A stretch of 14,000 nt of DNA from Cristatella mucedo (GCA_009760855.2 WPIO01000050.1:126001-140000), one strand, 5' to 3'. Positions 1-7,846 are shown, counted from the stretch's first letter. Numbers and translations are program-made. Notes: generated from the sequence alone by a model not told the origin.

Positions 1-185
1 GACACAAAAAGCCCCACGACAATCGGCAGAGGTCTGCACGCATGAACGGCTTGCTGATTCTGCTGGCTCTCTGGCAATGGCACTTGGTCACTGTGACGGT
101 GCACTCGAATGCGAATTCAATTAGAAGCAATACAAAAGACTCCTCATCGGTGCTTCACAGTGCTGTCTCCTTGAGTTCGTCCAGG

Positions 186-203
186 CAGGCAGTTAGCTGC
201 CTG
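186..203. repeat. short perfect hairpin
   Basis: CAGGCAG is followed by the loop TTAG and the exact reverse complement CTGCCTG, giving a 7-bp stem with a 4-nt loop. It has no neighbouring T-run or gene end that would assign a function, and short stems like this arise by chance. Confidence 0.6.
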
Positions 204-298
204 ACCTACTGCATGTCCGTGAAAAAACGTTTAATGCACCAGCAATGCGCCTACGAACCGTGGGCTGCAACCGACTCGCGATAACTACGAATAATAAT

Positions 299-322
299 AC
301 TCGCTGTACGACTCGCTGTACG
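299..322. repeat. 12-bp perfect tandem duplication
   Basis: ACTCGCTGTACG occurs twice back to back. The unit is a multiple of three, but the surrounding frames are not convincing genes. It is best read as a small slippage duplication. Confidence 0.8.
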
Positions 323-979
323 AGCAAAGCTGATTCAAGTGACCGATTCCCGGGCTTCCTTGTAACCAGGTGCTTTGACCACTCGTGTGCTGCTGCAAAT
401 GGCACGTTTCCGCCACAGCCCCACCCTTCGATCCCGGATCAGAGCTCAGAGCTCATTATCGTCGGTCGCGGCCGTTCAAACCCGTCGACACTGAGAAAAG
501 TCTCAAACCAATGAATCAAAGACTCAAACCTGACACGACTGGAACTCTAGTGCTAAGCCCATCGGGGCGCAGATGCCAGAGTGCTGCACGAGGTCAAAGG
601 TACACCATGCCGCACCCGAAGCGTCCCAGCCCTAACCACGCCCTCCCCAACCCAGGCGGTACTGTAACGAACCCTCTTCTTGTTAAAGCAGTGCATTACC
701 TGCTATAGATCAAGTACCGATCGATTCGGTTGGTCACCTAGGTACCTGCCTTGTGATCTTAGACATAAGACACCCGCATGTCTCAGTCGCCTCCGCCCGT
801 TCCGTTATTTCAAATTCCGTCCCAAGTGGGATATTGAGAATTATTTTTTTGGCCTTCCGGATCACTAAGAATACGGTGGGAGCAGATCCTGCTGCGCGCG
901 TTGCGATGCGTATTTTCGATTGAAAATTTCTGCCTAGGAAAAAGATGGAAATGGAAAAAGTTTCTTTTTGAGCCTCTGC

Positions 980-1119
980 TTTTTAAGTACCCTCCTGCTG
1001 CTGCGGTCAGCTGGTACTGGAAAAACCAATTGGCATAGTTGCACAGCACTTCGCGACTTCAACCCACTAACGGTAGCCCTACGAGTATTTAGCACCAATA
1101 AACTTTGGGGACGAAATGG
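980..1119 (+). pseudogene. LINE-B relic: possible RT block 1
   Basis: The region reads like the N-terminal part of a CR1-group RT with indels. A tract near 990-1020 resembles the 'NYRP...S.VLEK' block (seen as KYPPAAAVSWYWK), followed by bases readable as '..VAQQLRDFNPLT' once a short insertion near 1024-1034 is ignored. About 250 nt that should encode the next RT blocks are missing before the better-preserved part begins near 1120. The assignment rests on position and a few residues, so confidence is low. Confidence 0.35.
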
Positions 1120-2209
1120 GCAGAAAAATTGTACTAAACTATGAATGAGCGAGAAGAAGCGAGATACTGACCGATGCCGACCCCGTTTTCTATCAGATCC
1201 GGAGTTACCGGGCCACGCCCATCGAAGCATTCTAATATACATTGGGAATATATTGTTCAGGCTAGCAAGAGGCGTCGGTTGCATTTCGCTTCGTGTGCTC
1301 CAACTGCATATCCAGTGTCTCCGTCTAAGCATAAATGAACGAAGTCTACCGGGAGCTCAGCACAGCCTGTCGAGAGTGTATAGGCTGCGATTCGGAACCT
1401 GAATTACAACGTGTGACTAACCTAATGGAGCAAGCATCGACCACCTTGTCGGAACTCGACATAAGAGGCCTGATGGAATGCCCATGGGGGAAGCCAAGTA
1501 CTATGCGACTCGACCTCATCGTCCCAGAAGGCTGGGCATCACTTACCAGCATTCTCCTATCGCCTACAACGTTGCTGCAAGGCCCGATGTGCTTCAGAGG
1601 CATGAAAATAAGCCAGTCCATTGACAGTCGGCTCTCATCATTACAGGGCCGACGCAGCTTGGGTTCCATTGGCGGCCGGCTTGGCAACTCCTCTGTCAAA
1701 CTCTAACATACCCTGGCTCACTGCAGCTGGTTATTAGCATGGCTGCAAGGTTAGTCTTCAGGTCTCAGAGGTTTTAGCACGTTTCTCCTTTGCTAGAAAA
1801 GCTACGATGGATGCCGGTTGAGCAACGAATACAGAGCAAAGTTCTTACGGTGACACACAGGGCCCGCCACTCCTTGGCTCCTTCCTACCTAGCTATACTG
1901 CTGCACCAGTTTCAGCCTCTTCGCGCCCTCAGGTCGTGTATGGACGATAAATTAGCTATTCCATTCTTCCGCTTAAACATCGTTGGCGATAGAAGCTTTG
2001 GCTCTCTAGGTCCTAGACTGTGGAACTCGCTTCCACAATTCTTACGCAACGACAACTATTCTCCTGCTGCCGATTATGGCTCATCCTTTTCAGTGGTCCT
2101 GAGTTGCTACTTCCTTGCTGCTCACTCCCTCAACTGCTCTCTTGACTCTGGTATGATTTCCACTTTGTATTTGCGGCGTGAGACGAGGTCTTTTGGCCAC
2201 TGAATGCGT
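1120..2209 (+). pseudogene. LINE-B: degraded CR1/L2-group RT, palm to C-terminus
   Basis: This is a decayed non-LTR retrotransposon ORF2. In order, using several frames: an 'LTDRC...FLSDP' segment before the catalytic block (about 1165-1200), a damaged G(I/V)PQGS-like stretch (about 1200-1235), 'LYIGNILFRLARGVG' (about 1230-1275), a damaged YADD region (about 1280-1315), 'LDIRGLMEC...DLIVP' (about 1455-1530), 'LQLVISMAARLVF' (about 1720-1760), 'HVSPLLEKLRWMPVEQRIQ' (from 1778) and 'GDRSFGSLGPRLWNSLP' (about 1987-2035), the usual C-terminal signature of CR1-like ORF2. The C-terminal frame from 1790 is open for 137 codons, to a stop at 2201-2203. The catalytic YADD is destroyed and frames shift repeatedly, so it cannot encode an active RT. 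It is more decayed than LINE-A and belongs to a different subfamily. Confidence 0.75.
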
Positions 2210-2298
2210 ACCGAAAGCTGCATAAACTGCAAGTGGGCTATCCAAAACTCTCCTGGGTAACACCTGCATAGTCTTTATGGTTTTGTGGAGTTACAGAC
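2038..2298 (+). repeat. LINE-B 3' module, copy 1
   Basis: This 261-bp end of LINE-B recurs in reverse orientation at 5034-5293. It starts inside the C-terminal coding frame (FLRND, then ADYGSSFSVVLSCY) and continues past the stop into untranslated sequence ending near GTTACAGAC. By-eye identity to the second copy is roughly 75-80%. Both copies keep the same frame open for over 50 codons beyond the WNSLP motif, where many CR1 ORFs end with a short tail, so this may be a subfamily-specific C-terminal extension. Confidence 0.8.
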
Positions 2299-2975
2299 GA
2301 AGATGCATTACGTTACTTGAATATATATGTAGGCGCAGCTGGCGTCGGCTGGGGGAGGCATCAAAGGAGGCCTTAGCCACAGGCACTGCCAGCTCTGAGG
2401 AAGGCACCGGTCGGGCTGGTGTGGCTTGGCCTCCACCTCCGTTGATGCCCAACGCTCCCAGTTAACCATCCTACGATCTGCTGCTTCTGGAGTTGTAGTA
2501 ATCCAACACCTTTGTATAAATCCTGGCTATTGTCCGTACTTACATACTCTTAGGCCTATCGCCATTGCACGTTGCAAGTTGGCCGGGTCCTTTAGAGCTA
2601 GGACGAATCGTATCTCAGTTACTTAGCATGCCCTCCCAAGAATTTCTTGAGCGATTGTGGTGCATCCAAAGCAGGCAGCTTGAAAAGAGTCTGCTGAGGG
2701 TGCTGAAAGCTAGAGTGATTTTTTTATTTTTGCATCTAAGTAAACCATCGCTGTATTTTAAGCTGGCCAGTCTGTGCCTGTCCTGGAGCTTGGCTGACGT
2801 ATGGATGACCTATAGCCTTGCTGTAACAGGAATATCTTGCTCCGATAGCTGCCGCTAGTGAACTGTCACTAAAATAGACAAGACAGTTACCAATTCACAG
2901 CACTCGTCATCATCAAATCATCTCAGATCACCACCAAATATCTGGTTGAACCAAAGTCTGGAAAATTTGCGTGGC
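2299..2975. other. no supported gene
   Basis: The first part (about 2335-2465) is GC-richer than its surroundings and may be more 3' LINE-B or an unrelated insertion; I find no second copy in the window. A plus-strand frame at 2565-2858 is open for 97 codons but contains a low-complexity T-run at 2718-2732 and matches nothing I recognise. No splice signals or RNA genes stand out. Confidence 0.5.
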
Positions 2976-2981
2976 TTTATT
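2976..2981 (-). promoter_or_regulatory. candidate poly(A) signal AATAAA
   Basis: On the minus strand this hexamer is AATAAA. It lies about 110 bp downstream of the TAA stop of the zinc-finger exon candidate, a normal distance for a short 3' UTR. A hexamer alone is weak evidence; its value is the agreement with the upstream acceptor and open frame. Confidence 0.45.
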
Positions 2982-3089
2982 ATCAAGTGACAACGCTGTA
3001 GCTCTGCTCGGTTAGGTGCAAACCATGCAAGCTGGTAAGACGAGTTTTAACGTTTGACTCAAATTTGTTACCACATGCCTTGTCCTTGC

Positions 3090-3373
3090 TTAATAGGTGC
3101 TAGAGTGTGATTGCCGCATGGCATTGTCGATGGTGTCAAAGTCGACAGCTCGAGCTGCTCTACTGTTTGCGACACACCCTCTCGTGTTCCCAAACTCTTT
3201 CAGTGTGACGAAGGGCTTGCTGCAAGTGAAGCAGTTGTTTGGTGCATCGTTCGTATGCTTCAATTTGTGACGAGTTAAATCGAACATGGCCTCGTAAACC
3301 TTGCCACATGCAGGGAATGCGTGGTTTCTCTTCTTCTTCTTTGAACCTCTCTTTTTTCTTGGCTGACTCTTGC
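3090..3373 (-). CDS. probable terminal exon of a C2H2 zinc-finger protein (finger degenerate)
   Basis: The minus-strand frame opens at a splice acceptor and ends with TAA at 3090-3092. It starts with a basic, nuclear-localisation-like stretch (PRKKRGSKKKKRN). A C2H2 finger follows: FPACGKVYEAMFDLTRHKLKH has the normal C-x12-H-x3-H spacing, but the first zinc-binding Cys is Phe (TTC, one base from TGC). A second finger begins with CFTC and keeps the spacing up to where the histidines should be, but those are absent. Such proteins normally bind DNA in the nucleus. With one finger missing a ligand and the other missing both histidines, zinc binding is doubtful. Branch point, acceptor and poly(A) signal favour a real terminal exon; the lost ligands favour a decaying gene or pseudogene. 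Upstream exons would lie at higher coordinates but none is visible. Confidence 0.5.
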
Positions 3374-3398
3374 CTACAAGATACGAGACAGCGTTAGA
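3374..3398 (-). other. splice branch point and acceptor
   Basis: On the minus strand CTAAC (3393-3397) is followed by a pyrimidine-rich run and the acceptor CTTGTAG, whose AG is at 3375-3374. The branch A to AG distance is about 20 nt. The reading frame of the zinc-finger segment is open right up to this junction. Confidence 0.5.
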
Positions 3399-3982
3399 TC
3401 ACTTGTGTGTATTTTCCAACTATGCAATTATTGTTGCAACAACTAAGCATATTCAGTAGATCCGTAACGATCTTAAAAGCATCAATTAATTTGGAAATAC
3501 TGAATTCGAACCTTAAATATTTTCTTCTGTATAGCAATGATTTGATTACATTTATAAATGTTCTTACTCACATTTCTGACCATGAAGGCAATACGGCGAA
3601 ACTGGTCGATAAACTCCACTGTGACTGCAACTTTTGCAATGACATAACCGAGAGGGCTATGCCGGGGGTACCAGCCCTCTAACAAGAAACTAAAAAAGAT
3701 ACAGGTGGCACGTACCCCTCAGCTCAATACAAAATAGATATCGCTGGAAGCACACCCAACTAGGCTTCCAGAGCTAAAGACATGTCGCACGAGGCTTAAC
3801 CCCTATGCTGCTGCTTAAGTAATTGGCAGGAACACCGCCCAAAACTAAATATCGTCTCTGCCATCTCTTAGCACCTATATATCCGAAGAAATCTGTAAGG
3901 TAACTGCTTGCAAAATGATCTATTGATAAACGCTGTTTAAACAAACTGTGTGCAACTTTGAATTCCGGTAGAAATGAAACAT
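3399..3982. other. no supported gene; one hairpin
   Basis: This AT-rich stretch would be intron if the zinc-finger exon is real. Short open frames on both strands at 3407-3685 overlap each other and show no domain. One perfect 8-bp inverted repeat, CTGGAAGC at 3744-3751 with GCTTCCAG at 3764-3771, encloses a 12-nt loop. Nothing else stands out. Confidence 0.5.
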
Positions 3983-4252
3983 CCTTAACAATAATAATAA
4001 TGCACTTGATAAAGTGCCCTCAGAGAACTCAATCTCTTTCTAGGCGTTTTATATTTGCTGCAAAGGAAAATGCAATTGAATGGTGAGGAATATCATGCTT
4101 GATAAACAACATGAATAACAAGGTTAGGGGTGACATGCACAGGGTCAGCATGCAAATGTGGTTAGTGGCAGCATGCACAGTGTCAGCACGAATAATCACG
4201 TGAAGGACGAATCAAAGGGACCCACTAAATGCTGTCCTCTAAATAGGTGTGT
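3983..4252 (-). repeat. LINE-A 3' UTR with terminal hairpin, tail copy 1
   Basis: This is the untranslated 3' end after the ORF2 stop. On the minus strand it ends with a perfect hairpin (GCACTT and AAGTGC around a 4-nt loop, 4002-4017) followed by ATT repeats. In L2-type elements a 3' hairpin and short tandem repeats like these are the template site recognised by the RT. Internal GCATGCACAGTGTCAGCA-like units recur. Homologous tails lie at 11682-11976 and 13305-13500. Confidence 0.85.
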
Positions 4253-5033
4253 TTATAAGTTCTTTTTAAATGTGGTCAAGTCAGGGGATTTTCTGACGCA
4301 ATTCGGGAGGGAGTTCCAGGCTTTGGGAGCATACGAACTAAATGCACGGTCTCCAAAGGATTTCATGTTTGTACAAGGTGTTGGTAAACTGTTGGATTCC
4401 GAAAAGCAGGTCGTACGATGCTTGGCCTGATGGGGTAGTACATCTGAGAGATAGGCTCTAGCCAAAGAATGAATGGACCTAAAAGTGGGCGTAAAAACCT
4501 TGAAGTCAATCCGTTGCTTGACTGGTAGTCAGTGCAGGTCGGCGAGAAGTGGTGTGATGGGGCAACTGCGATGCTCACGACAGACAAGCCTAGCTGCAGA
4601 GTTTTGCACCAGCTGCAATCGCCTGATCGCATATGCCGGTAGGCCAGTAAGCAGTGAGTTTCAGAAGTCGAGACGGGATGTCACAACTGCATGGACCAAC
4701 TTGGACGTGGCATCCTTATCTAAACAAGCCCGAATTTTAGCAATGTTATGTCGCTGAAAGTAGGCAGACTTGACTGTGGTCGTCTAACGAGAAGTCACTT
4801 TGGAACATGACACCTAGATTTCGAGCTGATTCGACGGTAGATATGCTGACAGAGCCAATTTTGAACGTCAGCCTTTACAGTTTGTGAATCACATTGGGTT
4901 TACCATAACTAGTAAGTTAGTTTTATCATCGTTTAGTTTTAGAAAATTTGCTGCCATACACTAGCGGATGTCATCAATGCATGCAGCAAGTGAGTTGAGA
5001 GAACTTGAGGTGCTCGAAGGCTGGGAGGGATGT
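4253..5033 (-). pseudogene. LINE-A RT thumb and C-terminal region
   Basis: This continues RT after the YADD box. 'SSLNSLAACIDDIR' and 'MAANFLKLNDDKTNLLV' (about 5010-4900) are the helix and strand after the catalytic site, with an in-frame TAG between them. 'NIAKIRACLDKD' (about 4745-4710) follows, then 'HPLLADLH'-like sequence, 'LPVKQRIDFKVF' (about 4530-4495) and 'GDRAFSSYAPKAWNSLP' (about 4350-4300), ending at a TAA at 4253-4255. The last ~90 codons are fully open. Defects include a TGA replacing the Cys codon in the FCNSLL block and a 9-bp deletion relative to the inverted copy at 5929-5970. Its 5' half forms one arm of an inverted repeat with 5754-6222. Confidence 0.9.
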
Positions 5034-5293
5034 GTCTGTAACACCATAAAGTCACAAAGATTATGTGGGTGTTATGCAGGAGAGTTTTGTATAGCGCACT
5101 CACAGCCGTAGCGGCTTTCGGTACGCATTCGGTAGCCGACAGATTTCGTCTCACGCAACGAAGAGAAAGTGGGAAGCATAGCAGAGTCAGGAGAGCAGAT
5201 GAGGTAGTGAGTGGCATGGACGTAGCAGCTCAGGACCACAGAAAAGGATGAGCCATAGTCGGCAGTTGGAGAGTAGATGTCGTTTCGTAAGAA
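5034..5293 (-). mobile_element. LINE-B 3' fragment inserted in LINE-A
   Basis: On the minus strand this block matches the LINE-B end at 2038-2298: the frame reads FLRNDIYSPTADYGSSFSVV, then ETKSVGYRMRTES, and both copies end at GTTACAGAC. It sits directly after the LINE-A YEDDT motif and before 'THPSQPSSTSSSLNSLAAC', where intact relatives have only a few residues. It is therefore a foreign insert of about 260 bp, consistent with a 5'-truncated LINE-B insertion. I see no clear target-site duplication. Confidence 0.8.
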
Positions 5294-5728
5294 GAGTATC
5301 ATCCTCATAGAAGTGAAAGCCTAGATTGTGCTTGGCAATCACATCTGCAAGAGGGAGATTATAAACCGTGAAAGGAACCGTACGAAGCGCGGAGCCCTGA
5401 GGTATTCCATATTTCAGAGGTACCTCGGATGATCTTTATCCATTCACGTCAATACTCAAGAGTCTCCCACTGAGATAGGACCTTAACCATTGCTATGCAG
5501 TGCCAGTGATAACCAGGTGATATGAGAGGCGCTCTAGAAGAACGTGGTGATCGATGGTATCAAAAGCTGCCGAAAGATTGAGCAAAACACGCAGAGACAC
5601 TCTGCCCATGTCTGCATTCCTAAGTAGGTCGTTGTATACCCTAAGCAATGCTGACTCTGTAGAGTGATTGGCTCTGAAGCCAGACTGGAACTTACTAGCA
5701 AGGTGTGAGGTTTCGATATATGAGTTCA
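5294..5728 (-). pseudogene. LINE-A RT catalytic core (palm)
   Basis: The minus strand encodes the central RT blocks. 'LASKFQSGFRANHSTESALL' (about 5700-5640) is followed by 'LLNLSAAFDTIDHHVLLERL' (about 5600-5535), where the usual D of LLDLS is N but the catalytic AAFD aspartate is kept. 'KYGIPQGS' (about 5415-5390) and 'HFYEDDTLL' (about 5320-5295) complete the core; the common YADD is YEDD here. A stop interrupts the frame near 5493. After YEDDT the frame runs into the LINE-B insert. RT here would have copied element RNA into DNA at the target; the changes make activity very unlikely. Confidence 0.92.
5681..5728. repeat. 48-bp direct repeat, left copy
   Basis: This is the left copy of an imperfect direct repeat whose partner is 6221-6268 (5 mismatches in 48, both starting CAGACTGGAA and ending TATGAGTTCA). 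It encodes the LINE-A RT stretch LNSYIET..LASKFQSG on the minus strand. The two copies bracket the inverted block. Confidence 0.9.
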
Positions 5729-6220
5729 AGTATCAAGTAGTATATCAAGTTTCAGTATTGATGACATCCGCATATATATGGCTGCAAATTTTCTTAAACT
5801 AAACGACGATAAAACTAACTTATTAGTTACGGAAAACCCAGTGTGATTCAGAAACGGAATGGCTGGCGCTCAAAATTGGCTGTGCCAGCACATCTCCCGT
5901 TGAATCAGCTTGAAATCTAGGTGTCATGTTCCAAAGTGACCTCTCATTAGATGACCACATCAGCTCCACAGTCAAGTCTGCCAACTTTCAGCTACATAAC
6001 ATTGCTAAAATTCGGGCTTGTTTAGATAAGGATACCATGTCTAAATTAGTCCATGCATTTGTGACATCCTGCCTTGACTTCTGCAACTCACTGCTTGCTA
6101 GCCTACCGGCATGTGTGATCAGGCGATTGCAGCTGGTGTTGAACTCTGCAGCTAGGCTTAACTGTCGTGAGCGTCGCAGTTGCCACATTACACCACTTCT
6201 CAATCACATGCACTTGCTAC
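5729..6220 (+). pseudogene. inverted LINE-A RT-thumb segment
   Basis: This block lies in the plus orientation inside the minus-strand LINE-A. It encodes 'SIDDIRIYMAANFLKLNDDK' (about 5752-5812) and, after a stop and frame change, 'NLGVMFQSDLSLDDHISS', 'NIAKIRACLDKD', 'LVHAFVTSCLDFCNSLLASL', 'RRLQLVLNSAARL' and 'HITPLLNHMHLLP' (about 5915-6220). These are post-catalytic RT blocks of the same subfamily, also present in correct orientation at 4522-4982. The right junction at 6220-6223 shares CCAG with the resumed minus-strand element, a 4-bp microhomology. The left junction carries a TATCAAGT-rich stretch (5728-5750) that belongs to neither. Confidence 0.88.
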
Positions 6221-6268
6221 CAGACTGGAAATTACTAGCAAAGTTTAAAGTTTCGATATATGAGTTCA
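6221..6268. repeat. 48-bp direct repeat, right copy
   Basis: This is the right copy of the direct repeat also found at 5681-5728. It is part of the RT block that follows 'VVADQL' in the minus-strand element, so the LINE-A reading could continue from either copy. Confidence 0.9.
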
Positions 6269-7190
6269 GCTGGTCCGCCACGACCTATTCCAGTGTCTTT
6301 GATAGGAATGGTAGAAGGAAGACTGGGCGGTAGTTGCTCAAGCTCTCTTGGTTTAGTGTCGCTTTCTTGAGAACTGGCCTTACTACGGCTTATTTTGAAA
6401 GGTGCTGGGACATGACCTGAGGCTAATGACATATTAATGATGTTAGATATGCATGGCAGCAGCAGATCGATGCAACTTAGGAGCAGGACAGTGGGAATAG
6501 GGTCCAGATGACTTGCTGTCTTCTTTGATTGGATACGAACATCAGGACTAGATCACTAGTGACCTACTTAAATGTAGACATTGAGGTGCAGCCACGAATC
6601 GGGGAACAGCAATCTAGTGGGTATGTTGTCATCGCAGGGACGGACTCCTTGATCGTGTCTATCTTCTGCACAAAGAATCTAGAGAAGCGATCGGCTAGAT
6701 CATCACAAGGATGATCAGGTAAGGAGCTAATCTGGGAGCGGTTGAGGAGATGGTTGATCGTCGACATCAGCATTTTTGGATTGTGCATCTGTGATTCAAC
6801 AATTTTTTTATAGAAGCTAGATTTGGCCTTTGCTAGGATCGATTGACAGTCAGTTCTGATCTTTTCTATGCTTCTTCAAGCTTGCGCTTATTAGACCTGG
6901 CTATTTTAATGTCTGTGGTAAACCATAGGCCGTCTGGGCGAGGGCGCACAGTGCACTTTGTCAGACGTACAAGCTCGTCGAGCATGTCAGCTAGTGTCGT
7001 GTTGTAGCTATCTACCAATGATCACAGATTGGAGGGAGGACTGAGCAGCAGAGATTAAGCAGATATTCTCGCACGGACAGCATCGATGTCAAGGGTCTTA
7101 AAGTTTCGTGATTTACAAGTTATTTTAGAGGAGGAGGTGGACACACACTGTAGATTGAATGAGATCTGCATGTGGTCAGGTAAGCAGGAT
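6221..7190 (-). pseudogene. LINE-A endonuclease end, linker and RT N-terminal blocks
   Basis: From the 5' side on the minus strand: 'DHMQISFNL' (from 7177) is the conserved SDH-type end of the endonuclease. 'NFKTLDIDAVRARISA' and 'LVDSYNTTLADMLDELV' (about 7100-6960) follow, then 'RPDGLWFTTDIK', 'AKAKSSFYKKIVES' and the linker block 'NPKMLMSTINHLLNRSQ', ending with 'DDLADRFSRFFVQKIDTI' (6788-6640). RT block 1 reads 'MSLASGHVPAPFK' and, after a +1 shift, 'AVVRPVLKKATLNQESLSNY' then 'RPVFLLPFLSKTLE' (about 6430-6280). Stops and frameshifts are scattered. The endonuclease catalytic N-terminus is absent, so truncation lies near 7180-7200. Confidence 0.9.
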
Positions 7191-7203
7191 TGGTACTAAA
7201 GGT

Positions 7204-7236
7204 TTGGTAGCTAAAATTTACTATTGGTAGCTAAAA
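7204..7236. repeat. 13-bp direct repeat, period 20
   Basis: TTGGTAGCTAAAA occurs at 7204-7216 and 7224-7236. It lies just beyond the truncated 5' end of LINE-A and could be a local duplication formed at insertion, although a target-site duplication would need its partner at the 3' end near 3983, where I do not see it. Confidence 0.75.
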
Positions 7237-7446
7237 GGCAGGCAGTGGAGACGACAGTGAGCCGATAGGCCTGTATATGAACCGTGAGAGCGTTCACTTC
7301 TAAAATGGCAATTCGCAAGTTTCGCGCTACAAAGAGAAGGCTTATCGAGTGTACAATTTGCACAATATGAAGAGAGACTAAAAATGGTCACCGTTGCAAG
7401 CTTTGCAAGGAAAGAACCCTGCCTAGATGACGTCACGGCAAAGCTG

Positions 7447-7475
7447 CTTGCCCGCTGTTATTGAAGACGGGCAAG
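7447..7475. repeat. 8-bp perfect inverted repeat
   Basis: CTTGCCCG (7447-7454) and CGGGCAAG (7468-7475) enclose a 13-nt loop. The stem is GC-rich. No gene end or promoter adjoins it. Confidence 0.65.
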
Positions 7476-7586
7476 GTTACCGAATGGTGGCGAGGTCCAT
7501 GGCCAGCCAAAGCAGCCGCATTGGTCCATAGGCGCACACCTCCCCAGGCCGAACTTCATTTGAATTGCAAGCGTCTTAAAAATCGG

Positions 7587-7772
7587 AGGTCAGCTTTAGC
7601 GGCATTGGCACGGTCAAAGGTCAATCTTTAGCGTGAAGAACTCGGTCGCATACCACAGATAATCATGACGATGCTCTTGAATAATTTCCCGAACTACTTT
7701 GCAAGCTGACCATGCCAAACATGCTCTGTAGGATGCGATCCCTGCCTTTGGTCAAAGCTAAGGTCAAGGTCA
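7587..7772 (+). promoter_or_regulatory. cluster of AGGTCA nuclear-receptor half-sites
   Basis: Exact AGGTCA occurs at 7587-7592, 7618-7623, 7761-7766 and 7767-7772, all on the plus strand. CGGTCA at 7611-7616 plus one spacer base and AGGTCA at 7618 makes a near-perfect direct repeat with 1-bp spacing (DR1), the type bound by HNF4/RXR/COUP-TF-class receptors. 7761-7772 is a perfect DR0, and within it TCAAGGTCA (7764-7772) is the extended monomer site of ERR/NR5A-class receptors. An exact hexamer is expected about once per 2 kb counting both strands. Function is inference; no promoter or gene is adjacent. Confidence 0.4.
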
Positions 7773-7846
7773 GATTTGCTTAGGACCCATTCATCTCAAT
7801 TCCCCTGATGAACAGACAGGTCGCTCTTTGATTTGCTTGGTAAAAT

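Larger units (their letters stand above)
1..979. other. no supported gene; short structured motifs
   Basis: This stretch contains only short overlapping open frames on both strands and none resembles a family I recognise. One plus-strand frame at 42-284 begins with a hydrophobic run (MNGLLILLALWQWHLVTVTV) that could mimic a signal peptide, but it is only 80 codons, has no recognisable mature domain and no clear splice context. The RT similarity that starts near 980 cannot be followed further upstream by eye, so part of this stretch could be older retroelement sequence beyond recognition. Confidence 0.5.
4522..6222. repeat. large inverted repeat, arms 4522-4982 and 5754-6222
   Basis: The two arms are the same LINE-A interval (IDDIR block to HxLP block) in opposite orientations, about 461 and 469 bp long, separated by about 770 bp. 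By-eye identity is roughly 85%. Long identical stretches include the sequence encoding NIAKIRACLDKD. A transcript crossing this region could fold into a long imperfect double strand. Confidence 0.85.
3983..7190 (-). mobile_element. LINE-A: 5'-truncated, rearranged CR1/L2-group retrotransposon
   Basis: Reading the minus strand from 7190 down, the element shows the end of an apurinic-type endonuclease, a linker, RT blocks, thumb, C-terminal WNSLP signature, stop, 3' UTR and a hairpin followed by ATT repeats. Family members normally copy their own RNA by target-primed reverse transcription using this endonuclease and RT. Two foreign blocks interrupt it: an inverted LINE-A segment at 5729-6220 and a LINE-B fragment at 5034-5293. 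Removing both leaves about 2.45 kb, shorter than a full CR1 element because ORF1 and most of the endonuclease are missing. Stops, frameshifts and an altered YADD box show it is inactive. Confidence 0.92.

Noticed and set aside
42-284. Short frame with signal-peptide-like start
   Set aside because: No mature domain, overlapping frames of equal quality, and no splice or poly(A) context.
1346-1699. Minus-strand frame of 117 codons
   Set aside because: The plus strand at this position carries collinear LINE-B RT blocks, so the minus frame is a shadow.
4473-4757. Plus-strand frame of 94 codons, with a similar minus-strand frame at 5988-6203
   Set aside because: Both are antisense shadows of the same LINE-A RT segment; their similarity follows from the inverted repeat, not from a conserved antisense protein.
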